DNA from: Rhodospirillaceae bacterium
GTDB taxonomy: Bacteria > Pseudomonadota > Alphaproteobacteria > Rhodospirillales > Magnetospirillaceae
Direction: 5' to 3'
Assembly: GCA_030151865.1 (NCBI GenBank)
Contig: JASLCK010000120.1
Location: 1-13,256, forward strand
Length of the DNA: 13,256 nucleotides
Part shown: positions 7,063-13,256 of the stretch, one piece after another
How the letters are laid out: every line of letters begins with the position of its first letter
How positions within the stretch are numbered: the first letter of the stretch is position 1
Program-made: the position numbers and the translations under genes
The notes under the pieces: model-generated
Told to the model about the DNA's origin: nothing
Databases searched by the model: none
The model's input: only the letters and a program-made list of their open reading frames with translations

Positions 7063-7102
7063 GAATTGCCTGATGAACCTCTCCGCAATCAAGGATCACA
7101 CC

Positions 7103-7447
7103 ATGACCCCGCCCAGTTCCGCAGATGATCCTGGCAAGGTGAATTTTCTCTATGTCACCGCGCCCAATCGACAGGCCGCCTTGGCTTTGGCCCGCGCCTT
7201 GGTACAAGACCGGCTGGCGGCCTGCGCCAATGTGATCGATGGAGCGACCTCGGTCTATTGGTGGGATGGTGCGGTACAGGAAGAAAATGAAGCCATTCTG
7301 ATCTTGAAGACTTCCTCAGAAAAAACTTCAGAGACGATTTCCAAGATCAAGGAATTACACGAATATTCCGTTCCGTGCGTTGTCGCCCTGCCGGTGGTGG
7401 ACGGCAATTCTGATTTCCTTCATTGGGTGCGCGGCCAGACCTTATAG
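7103..7447 (+). CDS. cutA: Divalent-cation tolerance protein CutA
   Basis: CutA1 proteins are small, very stable cytoplasmic trimers with a ferredoxin-like fold. They were named for a divalent-metal tolerance phenotype, but their exact role is unsettled. The 114 residues fit the family length. Family features are [16 protein letters not shown] near the N-terminus, the LAACANV segment with its conserved Cys, [14 protein letters not shown], and [13 protein letters not shown] near the end. AAGGA (7091-7095) seven bases ahead supports the ATG at 7103. The frame stays open upstream to 6848, but that stretch runs through an intrinsic terminator and looks non-coding. The last codons overlap the end of ispDF on the opposite strand by 6 bases. 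A short GGCAAC/GTTGCC hairpin at 7452-7469 follows the stop but lacks a T-run. Confidence 0.93.
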   Translation: MTPPSSADDPGKVNFLYVTAPNRQAALALARALVQDRLAACANVIDGATSVYWWDGAVQEENEAILILKTSSEKTSETISKIKELHEYSVPCVVALPVVDGNSDFLHWVRGQTL

Positions 7448-8602
7448 GGCGGGCAACAACAGGGTTGCCACGGCCTGGGCTGCAATCCCTTCACGTCGTC
7501 CGGTAAAGCCAAGCCCCTCCGTGGTGGTGGCTTTAACGCTGACGCGGCTTTCGTCGATTGCCAGGATTTCGGCAATGCGGGCCGTCATGGACAGTCGGTG
7601 CGGGCCGATCTTGGGACGTTCGCAAATGATGGTCAGGTCCAGATGGCTGATCCTGGCTCCGCGTGCTTGGGCCAAATTGGCGGCATGTTTCAGGAACACC
7701 GCCGAATCGACACCTTTCCAGCGATCATCGCTGGGGGGGAAGTGCAGCCCGATATCGCCCGCCCCGATGGCGCCTAAAATAGCGTCGGTCAGGGCGTGCA
7801 GGGCGACGTCGGCGTCGGAATGGCCGACCAGTCCCTGATCATGATCCAGACGCAGATTGCCCAGGGTCACGAACGATCCGGGGCCGAATTTATGCACGTC
7901 ATAACCGCTGCCGACCCGCATCTCCATGGGTTGGGACAGGCGGGCCTGGGCGCGGTCCAGATCGTCGGCGGTGGTGATCTTCTGGTTGGCCTCGCTGCCC
8001 GGCACCAGGGCAACTTTTAACCCGGCATGTTCGGCAACGGCGGCATCGTCGGTCAGTTCCTGGCCGATCACGGCGCGATGGGCGGCCAGAATGGGGGCAA
8101 AACGGAAGGCCTGCGGGGTTTGTGCCCTGAACAGTCCGGCGCGCGGCACGGTCTCGACGATCAGGCTGTCCTGGCCGCGCTTCAGGGTATCATGAACGGG
8201 CAGGGCGGGAATCGCCCCGTCCTGCTGATCCAGGGTGCGGATCACCCGGCTGATCAGACCGGTATCGACAAACGGGCGGGCTCCGTCGTGGATCAGCACC
8301 AGGTCTGGCGGGTTGCCCGATGCGGCCAAAGCTTCCAGCCCCAGGCGCACCGAATCCTGACGGGTTGCCCCGCCCAAAATCGGATCGCGCAACGATAACC
8401 CGGCGGCGGCGGCGTCATAAAGAGCGCGGTCGTCGGGATGGATCACCACGCGGACTTCGCTGACGGCGGGGTGGGCGGCAAAAGCCCCCAGGCTGTGGCG
8501 CAGCACCGGACGCCCGGCCAGATCGCGCCATTGCTTGGGCATATCGCCGCCGAAACGGCTGCCGCGCCCTGCCGCCACCACCAAAGCCACACACCGGGCC
8601 AT
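7442..8602 (-). CDS. ispDF: Bifunctional IspD/IspF enzyme of the MEP isoprenoid pathway
   Basis: This 386-residue fusion catalyses two non-consecutive MEP-pathway steps. The IspD half makes 4-diphosphocytidyl-2-C-methyl-D-erythritol from MEP and CTP. The IspF half makes the 2,4-cyclodiphosphate. The IspD domain (about 1-225) shows the CTP-binding [12 protein letters not shown] and PKQ at 8-24, IHDGARPFV, and [13 protein letters not shown]. The IspF domain (about 228-386) starts at RVGSGYDVH, where Asp235 and His237 are metal ligands. It continues with [15 protein letters not shown] and ends with [23 protein letters not shown]. The start at 8602 is preferred over the in-frame ATG at 8638, because GGAG lies 8 bases before it (8611-8614) and IspD homology begins immediately. 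Fused ispDF is common in alphaproteobacteria. IspE, which acts between the two steps, is not in this window. Confidence 0.97.
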   Translation of the reverse strand: MARCVALVVAAGRGSRFGGDMPKQWRDLAGRPVLRHSLGAFAAHPAVSEVRVVIHPDDRALYDAAAAGLSLRDPILGGATRQDSVRLGLEALAASGNPPDLVLIHDGARPFVDTGLISRVIRTLDQQDGAIPALPVHDTLKRGQDSLIVETVPRAGLFRAQTPQAFRFAPILAAHRAVIGQELTDDAAVAEHAGLKVALVPGSEANQKITTADDLDRAQARLSQPMEMRVGSGYDVHKFGPGSFVTLGNLRLDHDQGLVGHSDADVALHALTDAILGAIGAGDIGLHFPPSDDRWKGVDSAVFLKHAANLAQARGARISHLDLTIICERPKIGPHRLSMTARIAEILAIDESRVSVKATTTEGLGFTGRREGIAAQAVATLLLPAL

Positions 8603-8638
8603 TGCCTGTTCTCCGCACCATTTACATTTCGGGCGCAA

Positions 8639-8667
8639 AGCCTATGCGGCTTAAGCAGGGCGGGCAA
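8639..8667 (-). promoter_or_regulatory. Candidate sigma-70 promoter of ispDF
   Basis: Read on the minus strand, TTGCCC (8667-8662) and TAGGCT (8644-8639) are 17 bases apart. They match the consensus hexamers at 4/6 and 3/6. The predicted start near 8632 would give a leader of about 30 nt. The spacing is ideal but the -10 is weak. Confidence 0.3.
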
Positions 8668-8692
8668 GAGCGGACAATTGCAACCACCCCCT

Positions 8693-8720
8693 TTGCGGCG
8701 ACGCGGCCACGGGCTATAGT
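8693..8720 (+). promoter_or_regulatory. Candidate promoter giving a leaderless mRNA for the CcsA/YpjD-like gene
   Basis: TTGCGG (8693-8698) and TATAGT (8715-8720, 5/6 match to TATAAT) are 16 bases apart. The expected start at 8727-8728 coincides with the ATG at 8728. No Shine-Dalgarno sequence precedes this ATG, which fits a leaderless transcript. Confidence 0.4.
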
Positions 8721-8727
8721 CAGCCCC

Positions 8728-9528
8728 ATGTTCGATAGCATCCTCATCAATCTGGCGGCTTTGGTCGCCTTGGTCCCCGCCGCGCTGCTGCCGTTGCGCC
8801 GCGATGGGAAGCGCGACGGTCTGTTTTGGGGCCTGCTGGCCTTGGCGGTTGTTGGGCCGTTGTCCTGGGCAGTCATTCAGGTGTCCGGCAATTGGAATGC
8901 CAGCCTGTCAGCCGATCTGTGGGTCGGCATCGCCGCCAGTTTGATTATTTTCGCCATCGTTTCAGCCTTTGATCGGCAGGCTTGGCGGCTGACCCCGCTG
9001 CTGGCCCCTTACATGCTGGTGCTGGGTGTGCTGGCGTCCCTGTTCGCAGGCAGTCCCGAACGTCCGGTGGGCGATGTCCCGTCCGCCGCCTGGCTGGAAA
9101 CCCACATCATCGTTTCGGTGATCACCCTGGGCCTGTTTACCCTGGGCGCGGTGGCGGCATCGGCTTCGTTCCTGCAATCGCGGGCGCTGAAGCTGAAAAA
9201 ACCCACCCGACTGACCCGCATGCTGCCGTCGGTGCTCGACAGCGAACGGATTTCCGAACGTCTGTTGGCCTTGTCGGAACTGGTGCTGGGTTTGGGGGTG
9301 GCTACCGGCATGGCGATTGAATATCAGGCCAGCGGCAGCTTGTTAAAGTTCACCCATAAGACTTTGTTTTCGTTGATTGCATTCGTCCTGATCGGGCTTT
9401 TGCTGATTGGGCGGCGGGTCTGCGGCGTGCGCGGTCAGATCGCGGCACGGGTGATTTTGCTGGCCTATCTGTTGGTCATCGTTGGCTATTTTGGCGTCAA
9501 ATTTGTGCAGCAGGTGCTGCTGTCATAG
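8728..9528 (+). CDS. CcsA/YpjD-like inner-membrane protein (cytochrome c assembly protein family)
   Basis: The 266 residues form about eight hydrophobic helices: roughly 5-22, 31-52, 63-82, 86-106, 125-150, 182-203, 210-231 and 235-262. There is no large soluble domain. His126 (WLETHIIVS) and His210 (FTHKTLF) lie at the edges of helices, as expected for haem-handling proteins of the CcsA/ResC/HemX group. The short size, and the lack of a clear tryptophan-rich WWD-type haem motif, place it with the YpjD-like members, whose function is poorly defined. The ATG at 8728 is chosen because homology and the first helix begin there; the frame upstream to 8602 runs antisense across the ispDF promoter region. 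It diverges from ispDF, and 101 bases separate it from dusB. I am confident of the family and unsure of the role. Confidence 0.85.
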   Translation: MFDSILINLAALVALVPAALLPLRRDGKRDGLFWGLLALAVVGPLSWAVIQVSGNWNASLSADLWVGIAASLIIFAIVSAFDRQAWRLTPLLAPYMLVLGVLASLFAGSPERPVGDVPSAAWLETHIIVSVITLGLFTLGAVAASASFLQSRALKLKKPTRLTRMLPSVLDSERISERLLALSELVLGLGVATGMAIEYQASGSLLKFTHKTLFSLIAFVLIGLLLIGRRVCGVRGQIAARVILLAYLLVIVGYFGVKFVQQVLLS

Positions 9529-9543
9529 CAGCCATCGAAAGTT

Positions 9544-9560
9544 TGCACCTATTGTGACCA
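9544..9560 (+). promoter_or_regulatory. Degenerate NtrC-type binding site upstream of dusB-ntrBC
   Basis: TGCACC (9544-9549) is a perfect NtrC half-site. After five bases comes TGACCA, which matches the second half (GGTGCA) poorly. It lies just upstream of the candidate promoter, about 55 bases from the predicted start. ntrBC operons are commonly autoregulated by NtrC, so the position makes sense, but one good half-site is weak evidence. Confidence 0.25.
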
Positions 9561-9570
9561 TCTTTTTGCA

Positions 9571-9600
9571 TTGCGCCAAGCCTGACTGCCCAATTACTAT
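9571..9600 (+). promoter_or_regulatory. Candidate sigma-70 promoter of the dusB-ntrB-ntrC operon
   Basis: TTGCGC (9571-9576) and TACTAT (9595-9600) are 18 bases apart; the -10 matches 4/6 and the -35 matches 3/6. A start near 9607 would leave a leader of about 23 nt. No sigma-54 type GG-N10-GC element was seen in 9529-9629. Confidence 0.35.
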
Positions 9601-9629
9601 GCAGGGCTAATCAACAGGCTCCGTGATCA

Positions 9630-10616
9630 ATGTCTCTTAAAATCGGCCCCGTAACCATTGATAATCCGGTGATCCTGGCCCCCATGTCGGGGGTCAGCGA
9701 TATGCCGTTTCGCCGTCTGGTCAAGCGCTGTGGCGCGGGTCTGGTCGTTTCGGAAATGATCGCCAGTCAGGCGATGATCCGCGCCAACCGCCAGACTATG
9801 AAGATGTCCACCAGTTGCGCCGAGGAATTTCCCATGGCCGTGCAACTGGCGGGCTGCGAACCCGACGTGATGGCCGAAGCCGCCAAGCTGAACGAAGACC
9901 GTGGCGCGGCGATCATCGACATCAACATGGGCTGCCCGGTTAAAAAGGTGGTCAAGGGCGATGCCGGATCGGCGCTGATGCGCGACGAAAAGCTGGCCGG
10001 CGCCATCATGGAGGCGGTGGTCAAAGCCGTCAAAGTTGCGGTCACTTTGAAGATGCGCACCGGCTGGGATGAAACCAACCGCAATGCCCCGCGTTTGGCC
10101 AAGATTGCCGAGGATGCGGGCATTCAGATGGTCACCGTACATGGCCGGACCCGCAATCAGCTTTATTCCGGCCACGCCGATTGGGGCTTCATCCGCAAGG
10201 TCAAGGAAGCGGTGAAGCTGCCGATCGTCGGCAATGGCGACATCAACACCTTTGAAGACGCCACCCAGATGCTGGCTCAGTCAGGGGCCGATGGGGTGAT
10301 GATCGGGCGCGGCACCTATGGCCGCCCCTGGTTCCCTGGTCAGGTCGCCCATTATCTGGCTACGGGCGAACGTCAGCCCGATCCGTCCCTGGATCAGCAA
10401 CTGGCGATGCTCTTGGAACATTTCGACATGATGATCGAGCATTACGGCGCGGAAACCGGCTGCCGTCTGGCCCGCAAGCATGTCGCTTGGTATTCCAAGG
10501 GCTTGCCCGGTTCGACGGAATTCCGTTCGGCTATCAACCATTCGCTGGAAGTGGCGGAAGTCCGCCGCATGATCCACGAATTCTATGACCCCTTGCTGCA
10601 ACGGCAGGCCGCATGA
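9630..10616 (+). CDS. dusB: tRNA-dihydrouridine synthase DusB (NifR3)
   Basis: Dus enzymes use FMN and NADPH to reduce uridines in the tRNA D-loop. The 328-residue protein has the usual TIM-barrel motifs in order: [14 protein letters not shown] near the N-terminus, INMGCPVKK with the catalytic Cys102, [35 protein letters not shown] and the FMN-phosphate loop [14 protein letters not shown] helical C-terminal domain follows from about residue 245. AGG at 9616-9618 is a weak, distant ribosome binding site for the ATG at 9630, so initiation may be inefficient. The gene is the first of the nitrogen-regulation operon, and its TGA overlaps the ntrB start as ATGA. This nifR3-ntrB-ntrC order is established in Rhodobacter, Azospirillum and related bacteria. 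The link between tRNA modification and nitrogen control is unclear. Confidence 0.96.
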   Translation: MSLKIGPVTIDNPVILAPMSGVSDMPFRRLVKRCGAGLVVSEMIASQAMIRANRQTMKMSTSCAEEFPMAVQLAGCEPDVMAEAAKLNEDRGAAIIDINMGCPVKKVVKGDAGSALMRDEKLAGAIMEAVVKAVKVAVTLKMRTGWDETNRNAPRLAKIAEDAGIQMVTVHGRTRNQLYSGHADWGFIRKVKEAVKLPIVGNGDINTFEDATQMLAQSGADGVMIGRGTYGRPWFPGQVAHYLATGERQPDPSLDQQLAMLLEHFDMMIEHYGAETGCRLARKHVAWYSKGLPGSTEFRSAINHSLEVAEVRRMIHEFYDPLLQRQAA

Positions 10617-11731
10617 TCAAAAAGCTGGCCTTTCTGAACCGCCGATCCTCGATCCGCGCGGTCGATCCCGCCTCGGTTCTCAATGCCCTGAACGCCGCCG
10701 TTCTGGTGCTGGATGGGGAAGAGGTGATCCATCAGGTCAACGCCGCGGCGGAAGACCTGTTCGAATCGAGTGCGGCCCATCTGTGCGGTGCGTCGCTGCG
10801 GGAAATGCTGCCCGATGACTGCCCACTGTTCACGCTGATCAGCCAGGCCCGGCAGGATGCTTCCTGCGTGTCGGAATATGGCGTGGTGCTGGACAGCCCG
10901 CGTACTGGCACCCGCACGGTCAATATCCAGATTTCCCCCCTGCCGGAAGAACATGGCTGGGTGGTGGTGGCCTTACACGAACAATCCATCGCCATGAAGA
11001 TTGGTGCGCAGTTGACGCACCGCAATTCCGCCCGTTCGGTAACCGCCATGGCGGCAATCCTGGCCCACGAGGTCAAGAACCCGTTGTCGGGCATTCGCGG
11101 TGCGGCCCAGTTGCTGGAACAAAGCTGCCCGCCGGAAGACCGCACCCTGACTCAATTGATCTGTGACGAAGCGGATCGCATCGTCGCCCTGGTCAATCGG
11201 ATGGAAGTGTTCTCCGACAAGCGCCCGATCGAACGTTCGGCCATCAACATCCACCGGGTGTTGGAGCATGTGCGTCGCATCGCCCAGGCTGGGTTTGCCC
11301 GCAATGTGCGCTTTGTCGAACATTACGACCCGTCTCTACCTGCCGTGTATGGCAACCGCGATCTTTTGATCCAGGTTTTCCTTAATCTGGTCAAGAACGC
11401 CGCCGAAGCCCTGCCCGAGGATGGTGGCGAGATCGTGCTGACCACCGCGTTCCAACATGGCGTGCGTCTGGCGGTGCCGGGCAGCGACAGCCGCATGTAT
11501 CTGCCTTTGGTGGTCAGCGTGCAGGATAACGGCCTGGGTATTCCCGAAGATTTGCGCCCGCATCTTTTCGATCCCTTCGTGACAACCAAGTCAACCGGAA
11601 CCGGCCTGGGGCTGGCGCTGGTCGCCAAGATTATTGGCGATCATGGCGGGTTGATTGAATTCGACAGCCAGCCGCGCCGGACGATTTTCCGCGTCATGCT
11701 GCCGATGATCCAGAACGAGGACAGCCTCTAA
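10613..11731 (+). CDS. ntrB: Nitrogen regulation sensor kinase/phosphatase NtrB
   Basis: NtrB is a soluble histidine kinase that phosphorylates NtrC when nitrogen is limiting and dephosphorylates it when PII protein signals sufficiency. The 372 residues have no membrane helix. A PAS-like sensor domain is at about 20-130. The H-box [18 protein letters not shown] has the phospho-acceptor His152. The ATPase domain carries the N-box NLVKNAAEA with Asn262, then [15 protein letters not shown] and GTGLGLAL. The PAS-H-box spacing and the HEVKNPL sequence are typical of NtrB rather than of NtrY, which has membrane segments. The start overlaps the dusB stop by four bases, so translation is probably coupled. 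ntrC begins one base after its TAA. Confidence 0.97.
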   Translation: MIKKLAFLNRRSSIRAVDPASVLNALNAAVLVLDGEEVIHQVNAAAEDLFESSAAHLCGASLREMLPDDCPLFTLISQARQDASCVSEYGVVLDSPRTGTRTVNIQISPLPEEHGWVVVALHEQSIAMKIGAQLTHRNSARSVTAMAAILAHEVKNPLSGIRGAAQLLEQSCPPEDRTLTQLICDEADRIVALVNRMEVFSDKRPIERSAINIHRVLEHVRRIAQAGFARNVRFVEHYDPSLPAVYGNRDLLIQVFLNLVKNAAEALPEDGGEIVLTTAFQHGVRLAVPGSDSRMYLPLVVSVQDNGLGIPEDLRPHLFDPFVTTKSTGTGLGLALVAKIIGDHGGLIEFDSQPRRTIFRVMLPMIQNEDSL

Positions 11732-11732
11732 G

Positions 11733-13172
11733 ATGACTTCCACCATTCTGGTCGCCGATGACGACCGCGGCATCCGCACTGTCCTCAGCCAGGCCCTGGG
11801 CCGCGCCGGATATGAAGTGCGTACCACCGGCAATGCCGCGACCCTGTGGCGTTGGGTGTCGGACGGCGAGGGCGATCTGGTCATCACCGATGTGGTGATG
11901 CCCGATGAAAACGGCCTGGACCTGCTGCCGCGCATCAAGAAAATCCGCCCGGAACTACGCATCATCGTCATGAGCGCGCAAAACACCCTGCTGACCGCCG
12001 TCAAGGCGGCGCAGCGCGGAGCATTCGAGTATCTGCCCAAGCCGTTTGACATCCGCGAACTGGTGGGCGTGGTGCAGCGCGCCCTTTCGACCCAGCGCAG
12101 CCCGACTGCCGAATCGGCCGAGGACGAAGGCGAAGAGGGGTTGCCCCTGATCGGCCGTTCCCCGGCCATGCAGGAAATTTATCGTACCCTGGCGCGTCTG
12201 ATGGGCACCGATCTGACGGTGATGATCACCGGCGAGTCCGGCACCGGCAAGGAATTGGTGGCGCGCGCTCTGCACGATTACTGCAAGCGCCGCAACGGTC
12301 CCTTTGTCGCCATCAACATGGCCGCGATTCCGCGCGAACTGATCGAGTCGGAATTGTTCGGTCATGAAAAGGGCGCGTTTACCGGGGCCACCCAGCGCGC
12401 CGCCGGGCGTTTCGAGCAGGCCGAGGGCGGCACCCTGTTCCTGGACGAAATCGGCGATATGCCGCCCGAGGCCCAGACCCGTCTGCTGCGTGTCCTGCAG
12501 GAAGGCGAATACACCACCGTCGGTGGCCGTACCCCGATTCGCGCCAATGTCCGCATCGTCGCGGCCACTCACCGCGATCTGACCTTGCTGATCCGCCAAG
12601 GCCTGTTCCGCGAAGATCTGTTCTATCGCCTGAACGTGGTGCCGATCCGTCTGCCCCCGCTGCGGGAACGCTCCGAGGATATTCCCGAACTGGTGCGCCA
12701 TTTCTTAGGGATGGCGTCAGCCGAAGGATTGCCCGCCAAGACCATCGATTCCCTGGCGATGGAACGGCTGAAGCGCCATCGTTGGCCCGGCAATGTGCGC
12801 GAACTGGAAAATCTGGTGCGCCGTCTGGCTGCTCTTTATTCGCAGGAAGTCATTGGTATCGAGGTGGTCGAGGCCGAACTGTCCAGCGTCGCCCCTTCGA
12901 CGGATTCGCCGGTTGCGGTGGAAAGCGAAGGGCTGGGCGCGACGGTGGAACGTCATCTGCGCGATTACTTTGCCGCCCATGCCGACAGCCTGCCCGCCGC
13001 CGGGGTTTATGACCGCGTGTTGCGGGAAGTGGAAAAGCCGTTGATCACCCTGGCTTTGGAAGCCACGCGGGGCAATCAGATCAAGGCCGCCCACGTTCTG
13101 GGCTTGAACCGCAACACCTTGCGCAAGAAGATCAAGGACCTGGACATTCAGGTTGTTCGGGGACTGAAATAA
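11733..13172 (+). CDS. ntrC: Nitrogen regulation response regulator NtrC (sigma-54 activator)
   Basis: Phosphorylated NtrC oligomerises on upstream enhancers and uses ATP hydrolysis to open sigma-54 promoters of nitrogen-assimilation genes. The 479 residues comprise three domains. The receiver domain (about 1-120) has an acidic DDD pocket at 9-11, the phosphorylated Asp53 in [11 protein letters not shown], and KPF near residue 103. The AAA+ domain (about 140-370) has Walker A GESGTGKE at 167-174, the sigma-54-contacting GAFTGA at 214-219 and Walker B LFLDEIG with Asp238-Glu239. The C-terminal Fis-type helix-turn-helix (about 435-475) contains [21 protein letters not shown]. All motifs are intact. 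GAGGA at 11717-11721 lies inside the end of ntrB, 11 bases before the ATG. Sigma-54 regulation exists in this organism because the GAFTGA loop is conserved. Confidence 0.97.
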   Translation: MTSTILVADDDRGIRTVLSQALGRAGYEVRTTGNAATLWRWVSDGEGDLVITDVVMPDENGLDLLPRIKKIRPELRIIVMSAQNTLLTAVKAAQRGAFEYLPKPFDIRELVGVVQRALSTQRSPTAESAEDEGEEGLPLIGRSPAMQEIYRTLARLMGTDLTVMITGESGTGKELVARALHDYCKRRNGPFVAINMAAIPRELIESELFGHEKGAFTGATQRAAGRFEQAEGGTLFLDEIGDMPPEAQTRLLRVLQEGEYTTVGGRTPIRANVRIVAATHRDLTLLIRQGLFREDLFYRLNVVPIRLPPLRERSEDIPELVRHFLGMASAEGLPAKTIDSLAMERLKRHRWPGNVRELENLVRRLAALYSQEVIGIEVVEAELSSVAPSTDSPVAVESEGLGATVERHLRDYFAAHADSLPAAGVYDRVLREVEKPLITLALEATRGNQIKAAHVLGLNRNTLRKKIKDLDIQVVRGLK

Positions 13173-13191
13173 CCGTTCGTCAGGCTGGACA

Positions 13192-13256
13192 ATGAGCGAC
13201 AAAACCAACTGGAGACGCCTATCAACCCGCCTCCAGCTATGGGGGCGGCGCGTTGG
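13192..13256 (+). CDS. ntrY: Probable start of ntrY, sensor kinase of NtrYX (3' truncated)
   Basis: An ATG at 13192, 19 bases after the ntrC stop, opens a frame that reads MSDKTNWRRLSTRLQLWGRR, then V, and runs off the window. The basic, amphipathic N-terminus is what is expected just before the first membrane helix of an NtrY-type kinase. ntrY follows ntrC in most alphaproteobacteria with this cluster. A weak AGG lies at 13182-13184. Only about 21 residues are visible, so the identity rests mainly on gene order. Confidence 0.6.
   Translation, partial: MSDKTNWRRLSTRLQLWGRRV

Noticed and set aside
6031..7092. 353-codon minus-strand frame opposite the glycosyltransferase-like gene and the gap before cutA
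   Set aside because: Crosses the terminator and non-coding gap, has no domain, and is opposite a gene with clear GT-B motifs.
6848..7102. N-terminal extension of cutA to an upstream start at 6848
   Set aside because: The extension runs through an intrinsic terminator and the structured gap, and CutA homology plus a good ribosome binding site support 7103.
8603..8638. Upstream ATG of ispDF at 8638
   Set aside because: It adds 12 residues before the conserved IspD start, and GGAG is correctly spaced only for 8602.
8602..8727. N-terminal extension of the CcsA/YpjD-like protein from 8602
   Set aside because: The extra 42 residues are not membrane-like and lie antisense over the ispDF upstream region; a -10 element overlaps the end of this stretch.
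11955..12701. 248-codon minus-strand frame opposite ntrC
   Set aside because: Shadow of a fully conserved NtrC coding region with no recognisable domain.

Overview
The window is a GC-rich, densely coded stretch of bacterial chromosome. The gene order dusB-ntrB-ntrC-(ntrY), a fused ispDF gene and an icmF gene all point to an alphaproteobacterium, most likely Rhodospirillales and Magnetospirillum-like. The genus is inferred from gene order and protein style only. I see no mobile element, tRNA, rRNA or CRISPR array, and no gene-free stretch longer than 300 bases.

Region 1 (1-5640) is acyl-CoA metabolism. It holds the 3' end of a CaiB/BaiF-type CoA-transferase/racemase gene, a complete icmF (fused B12-dependent isobutyryl-CoA mutase with its own GTPase chaperone domain) and a complete AMP-forming acyl-CoA synthetase gene. 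The likely logic is that the synthetase activates a short or branched carboxylic acid and IcmF rearranges the carbon skeleton. The icmF leader can form alternative RNA structures, one of which would mask its ribosome binding site. Hairpin terminators follow icmF and the synthetase gene.

Region 2 (5641-7447) holds a GT-B-fold glycosyltransferase-like protein, then a 274-base gap, then cutA. The gap contains the most interesting signal in the window: a near-consensus sigma-54 (RpoN) promoter about 75 bases upstream of a strong intrinsic terminator. Together they predict a structured RNA of about 100 nt with an exposed pyrimidine-rich, anti-Shine-Dalgarno-like stretch. The sigma-54 activator gene ntrC lies about 5 kb downstream.

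Region 3 (7442-9528) has bifunctional ispDF on the minus strand, overlapping cutA tail to tail by 6 bases. Divergent from it is an eight-helix CcsA/YpjD-like membrane protein gene that may be read from a leaderless mRNA.

Region 4 (9529-13256) is the nitrogen-regulation operon dusB (nifR3)-ntrB-ntrC, followed by the first codons of a probable ntrY. The genes are tightly packed: dusB and ntrB overlap by 4 bases, ntrB and ntrC are 1 base apart, and ntrC and ntrY are 19 bases apart. A candidate promoter and a degenerate NtrC-type dyad lie upstream of dusB.
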